Assembly (NCBI GenBank): GCA_021787475.1
Contig: JAJYLW010000002.1
Location: 1-56,248 of the forward strand
Source of the DNA: Actinomycetes bacterium
GTDB lineage: Bacteria; Actinomycetota; Thermoleophilia; BMS3ABIN01
DNA length: 56,248 nucleotides
Direction of reading: 5' to 3'
This document shows positions 26,919 through 34,951 of the stretch, piece by piece (the stretch's first letter is position 1; each line of letters begins with the position of its first letter). Both the position numbers and the translations under genes were made by a program. The notes beneath the pieces were generated by a model. That model had not been told where the DNA came from. It searched no databases and saw only the letters and a list, made by a program, of their open reading frames with translations.

Positions 26919-27690
26919 TTATTGTTCCCGGTGCGGCCTCCTCGCCCCGATCCACCGCCGGGAAACGGGCTCAGTCCTTAAAAGCTTCTTGCCGGCAAAC
27001 AATCGGGCAGGATTCTCAAGCATGATGGCGCGCGCCGCTTCATCTCCCGCTAGGCGGCGCAAAGCTTCGTAGCTTTTCGAGAGCTGCGGCGGCCGCATGC
27101 CGGCCGAGTGGGCGTCGCTGGCGATCAGATGGACAAGGCCGGCTTTTGCCATCTCTTCCCATGACTTTCTTGGCCCCCGGCCAAACAGTCCCTGAATCGC
27201 AGGGGCGGTAACCTGCACGAAAGCGTCATTTTGCTCAAGCAGATCCGCCATGCCGGCACTGATCCCGGGCAAAGGAAAACCGCTCCGGATGAGCCAGCAC
27301 CGGATAAAGGCCGGAGAGCTTGACATGATAGATTGACTTGGCCAACTGGTCCAGGGAAGCCTCCGATGTCTCCATCAGCAGGTAGCGGCCGCCGATTGAG
27401 AGTGATTGTAACAAGGCTTCATCTGCGGAAGCGCACAGGCTCATTGGCACCTCCGCGCCTGGGACCAGGTTAATTTCAAGTCCGCTGCCCAGAAACGGGC
27501 GGCGCAGCTCGCTCAAGCGAACCTTCCTGTCTTCGCCCAGATAGTAGCCCTCGACCACATGCGGGGTGGCCACGATCGTGTTAATGCCGTCCCCGGCGGC
27601 AATGCGTCCCATTTCCAGGCTCTCGGCCGGGTTGGCGGCGCCATCGTCGACGCCGGCTATGATATGGCAGTGTGTATCAATAAATTGCAT
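26919..27690 (-). pseudogene. Frameshifted CpsB/YwqE-type PHP tyrosine phosphatase
   Basis: Two overlapping frames encode one PHP-family protein. The first (start 27690, after GAGGTGG) holds FIDTHCHIIAGVDDGA, VATPHVVEGYY, the GAEV segment and VLAHPERF, then runs into a stop at about 27235. The second (27326-26919) continues with ADLLEQNDAFVQVTA, LIASDAHSAGMRPPQL and ARAIMLENPARL, which complete the metal-binding and C-terminal parts. The shift lies around 27260-27285. The family dephosphorylates tyrosine kinases that control exopolysaccharide export. Either the gene is decayed or one base is wrong in the assembly. Confidence 0.8.
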
Positions 27691-27749
27691 TTGGCCCACC
27701 TCGTTGTCCAGCGCCGCCGTCAATAGCGGCCCCGCAGGTAAAACTCAAC

Positions 27750-27778
27750 TTGAGAAAGCCTGCTATGTACTCTATGCT
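27750..27778 (+). promoter_or_regulatory. Promoter directly before the sortase start
   Basis: TTGAGA at 27750-27755 and TATGCT at 27773-27778 are 17 bases apart. The TTG start codon is at 27786, so transcription would begin at or one base before it. Confidence 0.6.
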
Positions 27779-27785
27779 GAAATAA

Positions 27786-28472
27786 TTGAATTTGCAGCCC
27801 GCCATGCTCGGCAGAATCAAGAAATGGAATAAATACAAAATCGCTGGCCTCATCCTCATTCTTGTGGGGTTGGGATTTATTCTTTACATCCCCGCCACTT
27901 GGGTCGTCGGTTATTTCGAGCAGCGCAGCCTCCGTGGCGATTACGCCCAGGAGTCGGCCGACGCGCTGGCGCTCAACCAGTCCATCCTTGCTAAACTTCA
28001 GGGCGCCGCCGACCAGGACAAGCTCCGGGCGCTGGCGGTGGCTTTCAGGTCACGCCTGAGCGCCGATCAGACCATTGGCGAGCTTGAAATTCCTAAAATT
28101 GGCCTCGACTCGATTGTCGTGGAAGGCTCGGATGACAGCGCCCTGCACAAAGGGCCGGGCCACCTGGAGGAAACGCCGCTTCCCGGGATGGGCGGCAATT
28201 TTGTCGTGGCCGGCGACCGCGTCCTTTACGGCGCCCCTTTCCTGCATCTGAATGACATCCACAAGGGCGATGAAATTTTTTTCCACACCCCTTACGGAAA
28301 CTTCAATTACACAGTCATAAACCATCATATTACGCAACCGGAAGACATCTCGGTGCTTAACCCGGACGGCAGCGACGAGATTACTCTTATTACCTGCGAC
28401 CCGATCTGGAACACAACCCACCGCCTGATCGTGCAGGCCAACCTGACCTCCGCCAGCATGCGCCAGTCCTGA
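27786..28472 (+). CDS. Sortase-like protein with catalytic His replaced by Asp
   Basis: The 228-residue protein has an N-terminal transmembrane helix (IAGLILILVGLGFILYI) and a C-terminal sortase domain. IGELEIPKIGLDSIVVEG opens the barrel, TLITCDPIWNTTHRLIV contains the Cys nucleophile and the Arg. The position of the catalytic His, normally in an AGHR-type motif, reads VVAGDRVLYGAPF, so His is Asp here (GAC against CAC, a single base). Sortases link surface proteins to the wall. Either it is inactive, it uses altered chemistry, or the base is wrong. The TTG start sits right at the predicted transcription start. Confidence 0.8.
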   Translation: MNLQPAMLGRIKKWNKYKIAGLILILVGLGFILYIPATWVVGYFEQRSLRGDYAQESADALALNQSILAKLQGAADQDKLRALAVAFRSRLSADQTIGELEIPKIGLDSIVVEGSDDSALHKGPGHLEETPLPGMGGNFVVAGDRVLYGAPFLHLNDIHKGDEIFFHTPYGNFNYTVINHHITQPEDISVLNPDGSDEITLITCDPIWNTTHRLIVQANLTSASMRQS

Positions 28473-28499
28473 GTGCCGGAGAGCGCATCCCGTCCCGGT

Positions 28500-29420
28500 T
28501 TAGTCCTCATTCAGCAGATCTAAAAGTCCCGTTTCAATTGCAATTGCCGGCGTGAAATCCAGGACATCTTTTAGCCTGGTGGTGGTAGAAAATGACCGGT
28601 AGATATCCCCCTCGCGTTTCTGTTTCTTGATGATCGGGGCGTTGCTGTTCGTGCTTTTTTGAATTATCGCCGCCGCCTCGGTAATGCTGGTCTCTTTGCC
28701 CGTTCCCACGTTGATTACCGGTGGCAGGGGCCCGGCTGCTTCAACCGCCCTCAGGTTGGCCTCGGCGATATCGGATACATGGATGAAATCCCGCGTCTGG
28801 CTGCCGTCGCCGTAAATGGCAAGCGGCTGGTTCAGCCGCGCCTGGCGGACAAAGATGGATATCACCCCGGAATATGGCGAGGCCGGGTCCTGCCGCGGCC
28901 CGTAGACATTGAAATACCTGAGCGCCAGGAACCCGGCGCCGCCCTGGCGGCTGAAAAAGGAGCCGTAAAACTCACCGCTTTGTTTTTGCCAAGCGTAGGG
29001 CGATCCGGGCCTGGTTTGCGAGTCCTCGCTTAACGGTAGCTGAAAGGGCTCGCCATAGACGGCGGCGGAGCTGGCCATGACCAGCCGGCTCACACCCTGG
29101 CGGCGGCAGGCTTCGATGACGTTGATGGTGCCTGCAGTGTTTATCCGCTCGGTCGCCAGCGGATCCTCAATTGACTTGACAACCGAAGAGACGGCAGCCA
29201 GGTGCAGGACCATCTCCATTCCCTGGCATGCTTCGCTTGTCTTGTTAAAGTCCCTGATGTCAACTTCGGCAAATTCGATATCTCCCGCGACGGCCTCAAT
29301 ATTGGAAAGGCTGCCGCTGGAAAGGTTGTCGGCAACCCTTACCCGGTGGCCGTTCCTGACAAAACGTTCGCATGTATGAGAGCCGATAAATCCGGCCCCG
29401 CCTGTGATCAGTATTCTCAT
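28500..29420 (-). CDS. NAD-dependent sugar-nucleotide epimerase/dehydratase
   Basis: The 306-residue extended SDR protein begins MRILITGGAGFIGSHTCERF, with catalytic Ser in ASSAAVYGEP and a Tyr-Lys pair that reads SPYAWQKQSGE, a W-for-X variation around YxxxK. RYFNVYGPRQDP is the typical GalE/RmlB-like substrate signature. The start is chosen at the ATG after AGGAGGGCC, where it overlaps the stop of the upstream fragment by four bases (ATGA). It converts a UDP- or dTDP-sugar for envelope polysaccharide; the exact sugar is not predictable. It is distinct from galE at 2551. Confidence 0.85.
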   Translation of the reverse strand: MRILITGGAGFIGSHTCERFVRNGHRVRVADNLSSGSLSNIEAVAGDIEFAEVDIRDFNKTSEACQGMEMVLHLAAVSSVVKSIEDPLATERINTAGTINVIEACRRQGVSRLVMASSAAVYGEPFQLPLSEDSQTRPGSPYAWQKQSGEFYGSFFSRQGGAGFLALRYFNVYGPRQDPASPYSGVISIFVRQARLNQPLAIYGDGSQTRDFIHVSDIAEANLRAVEAAGPLPPVINVGTGKETSITEAAAIIQKSTNSNAPIIKKQKREGDIYRSFSTTTRLKDVLDFTPAIAIETGLLDLLNED

Positions 29421-29823
29421 CCGGGCCGGCCCTCCTGGCCGGGGTCCGTTCCCGGGGCGGCTCCGGACCGGACGGGCCAGCTCACCAGCATTCCGGCAAA
29501 AAAGAAAAAAGGCATGGTAACCGCAAACACGTTCCAGTCCCAATCGAAGCTGGTATGAATCAGGTAGATGGTTATCATCGAAAGTATCGTTCCCGTCGCC
29601 GCCCGCTCCCGGCGTTCACGGCTGCGTACGAGGTTCCGGACGCCAAAACCGGCAACCGTAAAGATGAACGCTCCGCCCAGGATAAAACCGACCAGCCCCA
29701 ACTCATTTAAAGGCAAAAAGGCAGCCCGTGGGGCTGTTTGACAAACGGCATGTCGCTTTCCCGCTCGATCAAATGGGTGATGGGAAAACTCTGGCCGTCG
29801 GTTCCCCCCAATAAGTGATGCCG
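29417..29823 (-). pseudogene. 3' remnant of an O-antigen ligase/Wzy-like polymerase
   Basis: The frame ending at 29417 encodes LPLNELGLVGFILGGAFIF...TIYLIHTSFDWDWNVFAVTMPFFFFAG, the last membrane segments of an O-antigen ligase-type protein. Just upstream, in another frame, GQSFPITHLIERESDMPFVKQPHGLPF continues the same protein, but a frameshift at a TTTTT run near 29715 and a TAG at 29824-29826 break it. The 5' part is fused to a receiver domain (next entry). No intact polymerase can be made from this locus as it stands. Confidence 0.7.
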
Positions 29824-30297
29824 CTAGTTGGAAACCGCCTCCTGCCACAGCCGCCAGCGCACGGACGAGCCGACATCCAGCAGCCGCGCCGCGCCCACCG
29901 GCGTCTGCCTGACCGTGGTGGAATCGTGGTAGGTCTGGTGGATCCAGCCGCCCACGGAAGCCTGACTATTTGCAAACCATCCGGCGGCGCCGATGGTTGC
30001 GACGATCACAACCGCCAGAACACCCAGGCCAACCAGCTTGTCAGTTTCCTCAGCCTTGGCAGTAAGCATAATCACGAAGGCGTCTGACTCATTTCTTAAA
30101 ATGCGGCAGACTTCAAGACCGTCAATCTCCGGCAGCATCAGGTCAAGCACGACCAAGTCAGGCCGTTGGCGGCGCGCCAGGCTTAGCGCGGCGGCGCCAT
30201 CGGCCGCCTCAGTCACTTCAAATCCCTCCTGTTTTAAATAAGATGACACCAGCTTCCTGACGCCGGCTTCATCGTCTACCACCAGTATTTTCTTCAT
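29824..30297 (-). pseudogene. Response-regulator receiver domain fused in frame to a Wzy-like fragment
   Basis: The 157-residue reading frame starts with a clear receiver domain: MKKILVVDDEAG (acidic pair), LVVLDLMLPEIDGLEVC (phospho-Asp) and FVIMLTAKAEETDKLVGLG (Thr). At the point where a receiver should continue ADDYVTKPF, it runs straight into a hydrophobic helix (VLAVVIVATIGAAGWFA) and the RLLDVGSSVRWRLWQEAV motif of an O-antigen ligase-type protein, so the receiver lacks its conserved Lys and any output domain. The junction lies at about 30024. A deletion or a misassembly would explain it. TATAAT six bases before the ATG suggests a leaderless start. Confidence 0.75.
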
Positions 30298-30473
30298 GAC
30301 AACATTATAAACACGGATGCTCTGTCTTAAAAGGTGACTCGCAACGCTCACAGGAGGAGATAACCGGGATGATCAACCGACGCCTTGTGCTGGACGCAGA
30401 TGCGCCTGTGGTCGTTATGAGACCGGCATTAAAACCCGGACGCCGGAGCATCCGTCCGCAAACGCCCGGCAGC

Positions 30474-31025
30474 TTAGCGCAGCGTTGGCGCCGGCTCAAG
30501 CAGAAAGGCAATTGCCTCGATGAAATGAAGCAGGTTTTGCTCCGATTGACTGGTGACAATGTTATGGTCGACAACAAGGCCTTGGCCAAGGAAGAAAGCG
30601 CCGTGATGTTCGAGGGCTCTTTTGGTGCGAAATTCGCCGGTTACCCGCATGCCGTTGACAAGGCCGGCGGAAGCAAGCACCATCGCGCCGCTGCCCACTG
30701 CCCCGATTGGCTTTCCGGCGGCCTGCAACTCCATCAGCAGCGTCAGCGCCATCGTGTCAGATTGAAGAGCGGCGGTTGAATTGCCACCCGCTATAATGAC
30801 TGCGTCAAGCGACGCCGCCGGCAGGCGTGACAGCTGCACGTTGGGATTAAGAAGCGCCCCCCGCATCCCGGCAACCGGCCCAGGTAAAACCTCACCCTGC
30901 GAGCTTACCATCACTTCGGCTTTCATATCCCGCAGAATCTCAATTGTCCTGATGACCTGTCCGTCATCAAAACCCGGCGCCACTAATATACCAACTTTTC
31001 TACGTTTGAGTTCCACGTTGCTCAC
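30474..31025 (-). CDS. DJ-1/PfpI superfamily protein lacking the nucleophile cysteine
   Basis: The 183-residue flavodoxin-like protein matches the DJ-1/PfpI/ThiJ superfamily: KVGILVAPGFDDGQVIRTIEIL at the start with the conserved acidic residue, DAVIIAGGNSTAAL in the middle, and KPIGAVGSGAMVLASAGLVNG at the nucleophile elbow. Active members have Cys-His there (AICHG); this one reads VGSG, so protease, glyoxalase or deglycase activity through that Cys is not expected. A small-molecule binding or structural role is possible. The GTG start has a weak ribosome site. It stands alone between the decayed polysaccharide region and a small Cys-bearing gene. Confidence 0.8.
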   Translation of the reverse strand: MSNVELKRRKVGILVAPGFDDGQVIRTIEILRDMKAEVMVSSQGEVLPGPVAGMRGALLNPNVQLSRLPAASLDAVIIAGGNSTAALQSDTMALTLLMELQAAGKPIGAVGSGAMVLASAGLVNGMRVTGEFRTKRALEHHGAFFLGQGLVVDHNIVTSQSEQNLLHFIEAIAFLLEPAPTLR

Positions 31026-31100
31026 CGAGGTCTTTTTCCCTCAATCGCAATTTACCCGAAATCTAACCGGATAAACTTGGGACTCCCTAAGGCGCTTTTA

Positions 31101-31385
31101 TTATTTTTCGCGGCGCCGGAAGTTAATCCTTGCTTTTCCTGCCTCCGGGGTTGTGTTGTCCAGGCGGTTTTTCACATTCAACAGCCACGCGGCCGTTCCT
31201 GGATCGATTTTGTCGATAATGCCAAAGTGCTGAAGCCCGCAGGCCTCCTCATTGCTGACCTCAATGTCCTGTGCGTCAAGCAGCCGCCAGAAAATGCATT
31301 TCTCGCGCGTACACCATGCCTCCAGGCCGTTCAACTTTTGCAACATGCATTTTTCCTGCGGTGTTTTTGCTTTGCTTACGGTCAT
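31101..31385 (-). CDS. Small Cys-containing hypothetical protein
   Basis: The 94-residue protein shows LNGLEAWCTREKCIFWRLLDAQ and EEACGLQHFGIID. Four cysteines, two as CxxxxC, suggest a metal or redox site, but the family is not recognised. AGGAT precedes the ATG at 31385. The C-terminal ~25 residues are basic and low in complexity. It is divergent from the sigma factor operon and shares the ~180-bp intergenic space that holds the SigB-type promoter. Confidence 0.55.
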   Translation of the reverse strand: MTVSKAKTPQEKCMLQKLNGLEAWCTREKCIFWRLLDAQDIEVSNEEACGLQHFGIIDKIDPGTAAWLLNVKNRLDNTTPEAGKARINFRRREK

Positions 31386-31489
31386 ATCCTGTCCATGTCC
31401 ATTATTTTCCGTCCCAAGGAACCAATTATAACATTCTGCTTTTCGTTCCGTATTTGTAAAATTTTACGCCTCCTTTGCCGATAATCCTT

Positions 31490-31514
31490 GTTCAGCCCGC
31501 TTGGAAACGGGTAT
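31490..31514 (+). promoter_or_regulatory. SigB/SigF-type promoter of the sigma factor operon
   Basis: GTTCAG at 31490-31495 and GGGTAT at 31509-31514, 13 bases apart, fit the GTTTAA-N12-14-GGGTAT consensus known for B. subtilis SigB and related actinobacterial SigF. It lies ~55 bases before the first gene, which suggests that the sigma factor drives its own operon. Confidence 0.6.
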
Positions 31515-31567
31515 AAGTATTAATTACGCTCCGGTTGGCCGGACGCCGCGATGTGGAGGTGCCCTGT

Positions 31568-31969
31568 TTGGCCAAGACAAAAACGGCAGACACCATCTGC
31601 CTGACCCTATATCAAAGAAGTCTCTTGCCAAAGATAGTCCGCCTGGCTACGGCCGGTGTTGCCAGCAAAGCCGGCTTTAATCTTGACGAAGCCGACGATC
31701 TGCAGACGGCGCTGGAAGAGCTACTCCGGCTGCACCTTGCCGAGGACAACCCACCCGGCGGCAATTTATGCATCCGCTACAGCTTCTTTTCCGATCGGCT
31801 GGAAATCATTACCCGCAGCATTCCCAGAAATTTCCTTGACGGCGCCAATAAAATTGACCGCTATGCCCGTTTCATCCTTGAAAAAGTTGCCGACCGGGTC
31901 GAAGAATCCCCCATCCCGGACGGTGAGTTTGAAGTCAAAATCGTCAAAAACCTGCCTGTCCACGGATAA
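31568..31969 (+). CDS. Degenerate HATPase/anti-sigma-like protein
   Basis: The 133-residue protein starts at TTG, eight bases after GGAGG. Its segment LLPKIVRLATAGVASKAGFNLDEADDLQTALEELLRL matches the first helix and N-box region of RsbW-type histidine-kinase-like ATPases, but the N-box Asn is absent and no clear G1 (DxGxG) motif follows. It may therefore be a non-catalytic partner in a partner-switch network. Its stop codon touches the start of the sigma factor gene (TAA then TTG), so both are translated together. The exact role is inference. Confidence 0.6.
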   Translation: MAKTKTADTICLTLYQRSLLPKIVRLATAGVASKAGFNLDEADDLQTALEELLRLHLAEDNPPGGNLCIRYSFFSDRLEIITRSIPRNFLDGANKIDRYARFILEKVADRVEESPIPDGEFEVKIVKNLPVHG

Positions 31970-32737
31970 TTGCCCCGGCGCGCCAACAATACGCTCAACA
32001 GGGAGGCGATCCAGTCCCTGTTTCGCACTTATCAAAAAACGCGCGATCCCGGAATAAAAAATGTGCTTGTCGACGCCCATCTTGACCTGGCCCATTCGCT
32101 TGCCCGCCGTTTTCTCAACCGGGGCGAGCCGCTTGATGATCTTGTCCAGGTTGCCTCAATGGGCCTTCTAAAAGCAATTGACAGGTTTGATCCCGACCGA
32201 AATGTGCAATTTACTACTTATGCCGTCCCCACGATTGTCGGAGAACTGAAACGATACTTTCGGGACCGGGTATCCACAATCCGCCTGCCCAGAGGCCTCC
32301 GGGAGCGTACCCATGCATTAAACAATGCAGTGCAGAAATTTTCGCAGCAGCACGGCAGATCGCCAAATGTTGCCGAGATCGCAAGGGAAATGAGCATCAG
32401 TGAAGAAGAGGTGATTGAGGGTCTGGAAAGCTCGGAGAGCGTTTCAGTGGCTTCGCTTAACACCAGCTCGGGGGAAGAAAGTGACCTGTCGTTACTTGAT
32501 ATTATCGGAGGCGAAGACAAGGCCTTGCAAATCCTTGATGAACGCCTTAGCCTTGCCGGGGCAATGTCTTTCTTGAGCCAGCGCGAGCAAAGCCTGCTTT
32601 ACCTGCGATTTGTCGAAGGCTTAAGCCAGACCGAGATCGCCGGGCGTCTGAGGATATCGCAGATGCATGTTTCCCGGCTCCTGCGGCGGACGCTGCAGTC
32701 GTTAAGACAGAATCTGACAACAAACAAGGCAACCTAA
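31970..32737 (+). CDS. SigB/SigF/SigG-family RNA polymerase sigma factor
   Basis: The 255-residue group 3 sigma factor has no region 1.1. Region 2 is visible as DDLVQVASMGLLKAIDRFDPDRNVQFTTYAVPTIVGELKRYFRD, region 3 as RSPNVAEIAREMSISEEEV, and region 4 as QREQSLLYLRFVEGLSQTEIAGRLRISQMHVSRLLRR. Such factors direct stress or development regulons and are held inactive by RsbW-like kinases. The operon places one HATPase-like gene before it and one RsbW gene after it, without gaps. A matching SigB-type promoter lies upstream at 31490, which suggests autoregulation. Confidence 0.93.
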   Translation: MPRRANNTLNREAIQSLFRTYQKTRDPGIKNVLVDAHLDLAHSLARRFLNRGEPLDDLVQVASMGLLKAIDRFDPDRNVQFTTYAVPTIVGELKRYFRDRVSTIRLPRGLRERTHALNNAVQKFSQQHGRSPNVAEIAREMSISEEEVIEGLESSESVSVASLNTSSGEESDLSLLDIIGGEDKALQILDERLSLAGAMSFLSQREQSLLYLRFVEGLSQTEIAGRLRISQMHVSRLLRRTLQSLRQNLTTNKAT

Positions 32738-33157
32738 ATGTCAAAGAAAAGCGACAGAAACGTTTTAAGCCTGGTTGTTCCTGCCAAGGCGGAATATCTC
32801 TCCCTGGTGCGGCTGGTAGTGGCAGCCGCCGCCCAGGACGAGGGCTTTAGCGACGACAGCATCGCCGACATCAAGGTGGCGCTGTCAGAGGCCTGCACCA
32901 ATGTCGTCAGGCATGCCTACTATCCCGAAAATGATACCATCAAACAAGTAATACAAATCAAGTGCCACTGGGAAAGAGGCAGTTTACAGATTGAAGTTCT
33001 CGATTACGGCCACGGCATGACCCTGCCGCCGCCGCCATCCGAAGGATTGGGCTTCGGCATCATGGGCAGCTTAATGGACAAGGTTGACGTGGAGACAAGC
33101 AATGATGGCACCACGGTCCAGATGATTAAAAAAGTCGCCGCCGTCAGAAACTGCTAA
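32738..33157 (+). CDS. RsbW/SpoIIAB-like anti-sigma factor kinase
   Basis: The 139-residue GHKL ATPase contains the N-box KVALSEACTNVVRHAY (Glu, Asn) and the G1 box EVLDYGHGM, plus GLGFGIMGSLMDKVDV as the G2-like lid. It should bind the preceding sigma factor and phosphorylate an anti-anti-sigma factor. No RsbV-type STAS gene is visible nearby, so that partner must be encoded elsewhere. The ATG follows the sigma stop directly (TAAATG). Confidence 0.9.
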   Translation: MSKKSDRNVLSLVVPAKAEYLSLVRLVVAAAAQDEGFSDDSIADIKVALSEACTNVVRHAYYPENDTIKQVIQIKCHWERGSLQIEVLDYGHGMTLPPPPSEGLGFGIMGSLMDKVDVETSNDGTTVQMIKKVAAVRNC

Positions 33158-33178
33158 GAGCAGTTAAACGTTTTAAAT

Positions 33179-33264
33179 TGGTGCCCGAGGTGGGAGTCGA
33201 ACCCACACACCCAAAGGGCGAGGGATTTTAAGTCCCTTGTGTCTACCGGTTCCACCACTCGGGC
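33179..33264 (-). tRNA. tRNA-Leu (anticodon TAA)
   Basis: The 86-nt gene folds into a cloverleaf with acceptor GCCCGAG/CTCGGGC, anticodon stem GGGA/TCCC around the loop CTTAAAA (anticodon TAA), a long variable arm CGCCC-TTT-GGGTG expected for tRNA-Leu, and T arm GTGGG-TTCGACT-CCCAC. Discriminator A and the terminal CCA are encoded. It reads UUA and UUG. Confidence 0.95.
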
Positions 33265-33388
33265 AAACTGCTCGGGGGCTTGTCTCTCTATGCCTGTGTC
33301 CGGACGGCTCCCCGGCGTCGGACTAGCGTTCATTTCTCTGGTTATACTAAGCGAGCTGGATCATCCGTTCGATTTTAACTGGATTATA

Positions 33389-33416
33389 TAGGAACTATCG
33401 GCCCAGGGAGTTCCTA
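33389..33416 (-). terminator. Hairpin at the end of ppx
   Basis: TAGGAACT at 33389-33396 pairs with AGTTCCTA at 33409-33416, 8-bp arms with a 12-base loop. The ppx stop codon is inside the arm. There is only a short AT-rich tail (TATAATCC), so it is a weak terminator candidate. Confidence 0.4.
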
Positions 33417-34337
33417 AAGCTCACCCGCCGCCAGCTTCAGCGCCGCCCCGTCGAGGATGTCGTTTTCACTGACCGTAAGCGCGTCGATCCCACTGTATTC
33501 CATCAGCTTTAAGACAATCAGCGCCCCGCCAACGATAACATCGGCCCGCCCTTGCTCAATTGTGTTAATCTTCAACCTTTGCTTCAGGCTCAGGCCGGCG
33601 AGCCTGTCAAACAGTGCGCCAACTTTTTCCCGCGTCAGCAGATGGCCATGAACGGCGTCGCGGTCATATTTTTTAAGCCCCAGGTCAACTGCCGCCAGGG
33701 ACGTCACCGTCCCGGCTACCGCCACTGCTATTTCGATGCCAACCAGATAATGCGGATCTACTTTCGTCTGCAGCAAGTCGTTAATGAACCCGGCCGCGGC
33801 GTCAGCCTCCACCGGCAGGACCGGGTCGTTTTTAAAGAACCGTTCCGTTATCCGAACGCAGCCAATATCCAGACTGCGCGCATAATCAACCCGGCCGACC
33901 TTGCCGGCGGCAATCTCCGTGCTGCCGCCGCCAACATCAAAGAGCATGATCCGCTGACGATCAGGCAAGGAAAAAGTGGCACCGAGGTAGCTTAAGGCTG
34001 CCTCCTCAGCGCCGGAAAGCAGCCGCTCGGAAAGATAGTGAGATTCCGCCAGCCATGCCAGAAATTCCTCGCCGTCGGCTGCTTCCCGGACCGAACTTGT
34101 CGCGAGGATTACGGTTCTTTGGGCATTATGTCTGGCGATTATTTCGGCATAACCATCAACTGCCCTTTGCACACGCGCACGGGCGCTGCGGTTAAGCCTG
34201 CCCGATTTGTCAACTCCTTCGCCTAGGCGAGTGACTTCGGTCCGGCGGGCAATCTCCCGGACTTTGCCGTCCCCGGCATCGGCAACCAGCAGCCTGGTTG
34301 AGTTTGTGCCCGTGTCAATCACCGCGACGACGGTCAC
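33414..34337 (-). CDS. ppx: Ppx/GppA phosphatase-family protein
   Basis: The 307-residue protein is of the ASKHA fold. VAVIDTGTNSTRLLVAD is the phosphate-1 loop, ILATSSVREA and LLSGAEEAALSYLGA follow, and IMLFDVGGGSTEIA is the second nucleotide-binding motif with the catalytic Glu at SGAEEA. Members hydrolyse exopolyphosphate or pppGpp. The length matches the short, two-domain actinobacterial type without the C-terminal HD extension. The GTG start overlaps the upstream DUF501 gene by four bases. ppx-DUF501-divIC is a conserved actinobacterial order. Confidence 0.9.
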   Translation of the reverse strand: MTVVAVIDTGTNSTRLLVADAGDGKVREIARRTEVTRLGEGVDKSGRLNRSARARVQRAVDGYAEIIARHNAQRTVILATSSVREAADGEEFLAWLAESHYLSERLLSGAEEAALSYLGATFSLPDRQRIMLFDVGGGSTEIAAGKVGRVDYARSLDIGCVRITERFFKNDPVLPVEADAAAGFINDLLQTKVDPHYLVGIEIAVAVAGTVTSLAAVDLGLKKYDRDAVHGHLLTREKVGALFDRLAGLSLKQRLKINTIEQGRADVIVGGALIVLKLMEYSGIDALTVSENDILDGAALKLAAGEL

Positions 34338-34882
34338 GATGTCTCTCCACTGCCCCCTGCCGCCATGATCTCGACCATCCAGTGGCGGCAGCGCTCGTCA
34401 TCACACCACAATCCCTCAAGTCCCTCAGCAATGAGCCGGCCTATTTTGTAATCATTGTGGACAAACCCGTAGGCAAAGTGGGCATGCAGGCATTTCAGCA
34501 GCGTGTCTCCGCTCGAGGCGGCGATGCGCGGGCCCGGGGGGGCCGTTTTTACGAGGCCGCCGGCGGCCTCCTGCCACTGCCGCGAATGATCCGCCTGTGC
34601 CTGCCTTAACGCCAGGATTAAATCCGGCTCCAGAGCAATCAGTTCCTCCAGCCTGGCGGTGCGGCCTTCCCCCTCCAGCCTCCCCAGCCGCTTTCTTAAA
34701 TACGGACAGCTGAGATAGTAAAGATTGGGATTCGGGTTGCCCCTGTCGTCGAAGGGAGCATTCCTGATTACGGCCGGCCAGCCGTAGCGACATTTTTTTG
34801 CAACCGAAAACCCGATTGCCGGCTCCCGCCCGATCTGCCGCGCGACAAGCAGCCTGGTTTCTTTTGTCGAGGGACTTTTCAA
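34334..34882 (-). CDS. DUF501 family protein
   Basis: The 182-residue soluble protein contains ARQIGREPAIGFSVAKKCRYGWPAVIRNAPFDD, PNPNLYYLSCPYLRKRLGRLEGEGR and LKCLHAHFAYGF...YKIGRLI...LWCDDERC, the conserved blocks of DUF501. Cysteines and His in YLSCPYL and LKCLHAHFA suggest a metal site. The biochemical role is unknown; the family occurs mainly in Actinobacteria next to divIC and ppx, as here. The start is a TTG without a clear ribosome site. Confidence 0.85.
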   Translation of the reverse strand: MKSPSTKETRLLVARQIGREPAIGFSVAKKCRYGWPAVIRNAPFDDRGNPNPNLYYLSCPYLRKRLGRLEGEGRTARLEELIALEPDLILALRQAQADHSRQWQEAAGGLVKTAPPGPRIAASSGDTLLKCLHAHFAYGFVHNDYKIGRLIAEGLEGLWCDDERCRHWMVEIMAAGGSGETS

Positions 34883-34951
34883 TGTGGCAATAATTTTCGC
34901 CGTGTAAAAATGAAGTCAAGCCGGCGGCGCGCAGACAGCACAGCGATGCTT

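Noticed and set aside
30369-30779. Plus-strand ORF with a strong AGGAGGAG ribosome site
   Set aside because: Most of it is antisense to the well-supported DJ-1-like gene, and the protein is Arg-rich without a domain; the ribosome-like site is probably chance.
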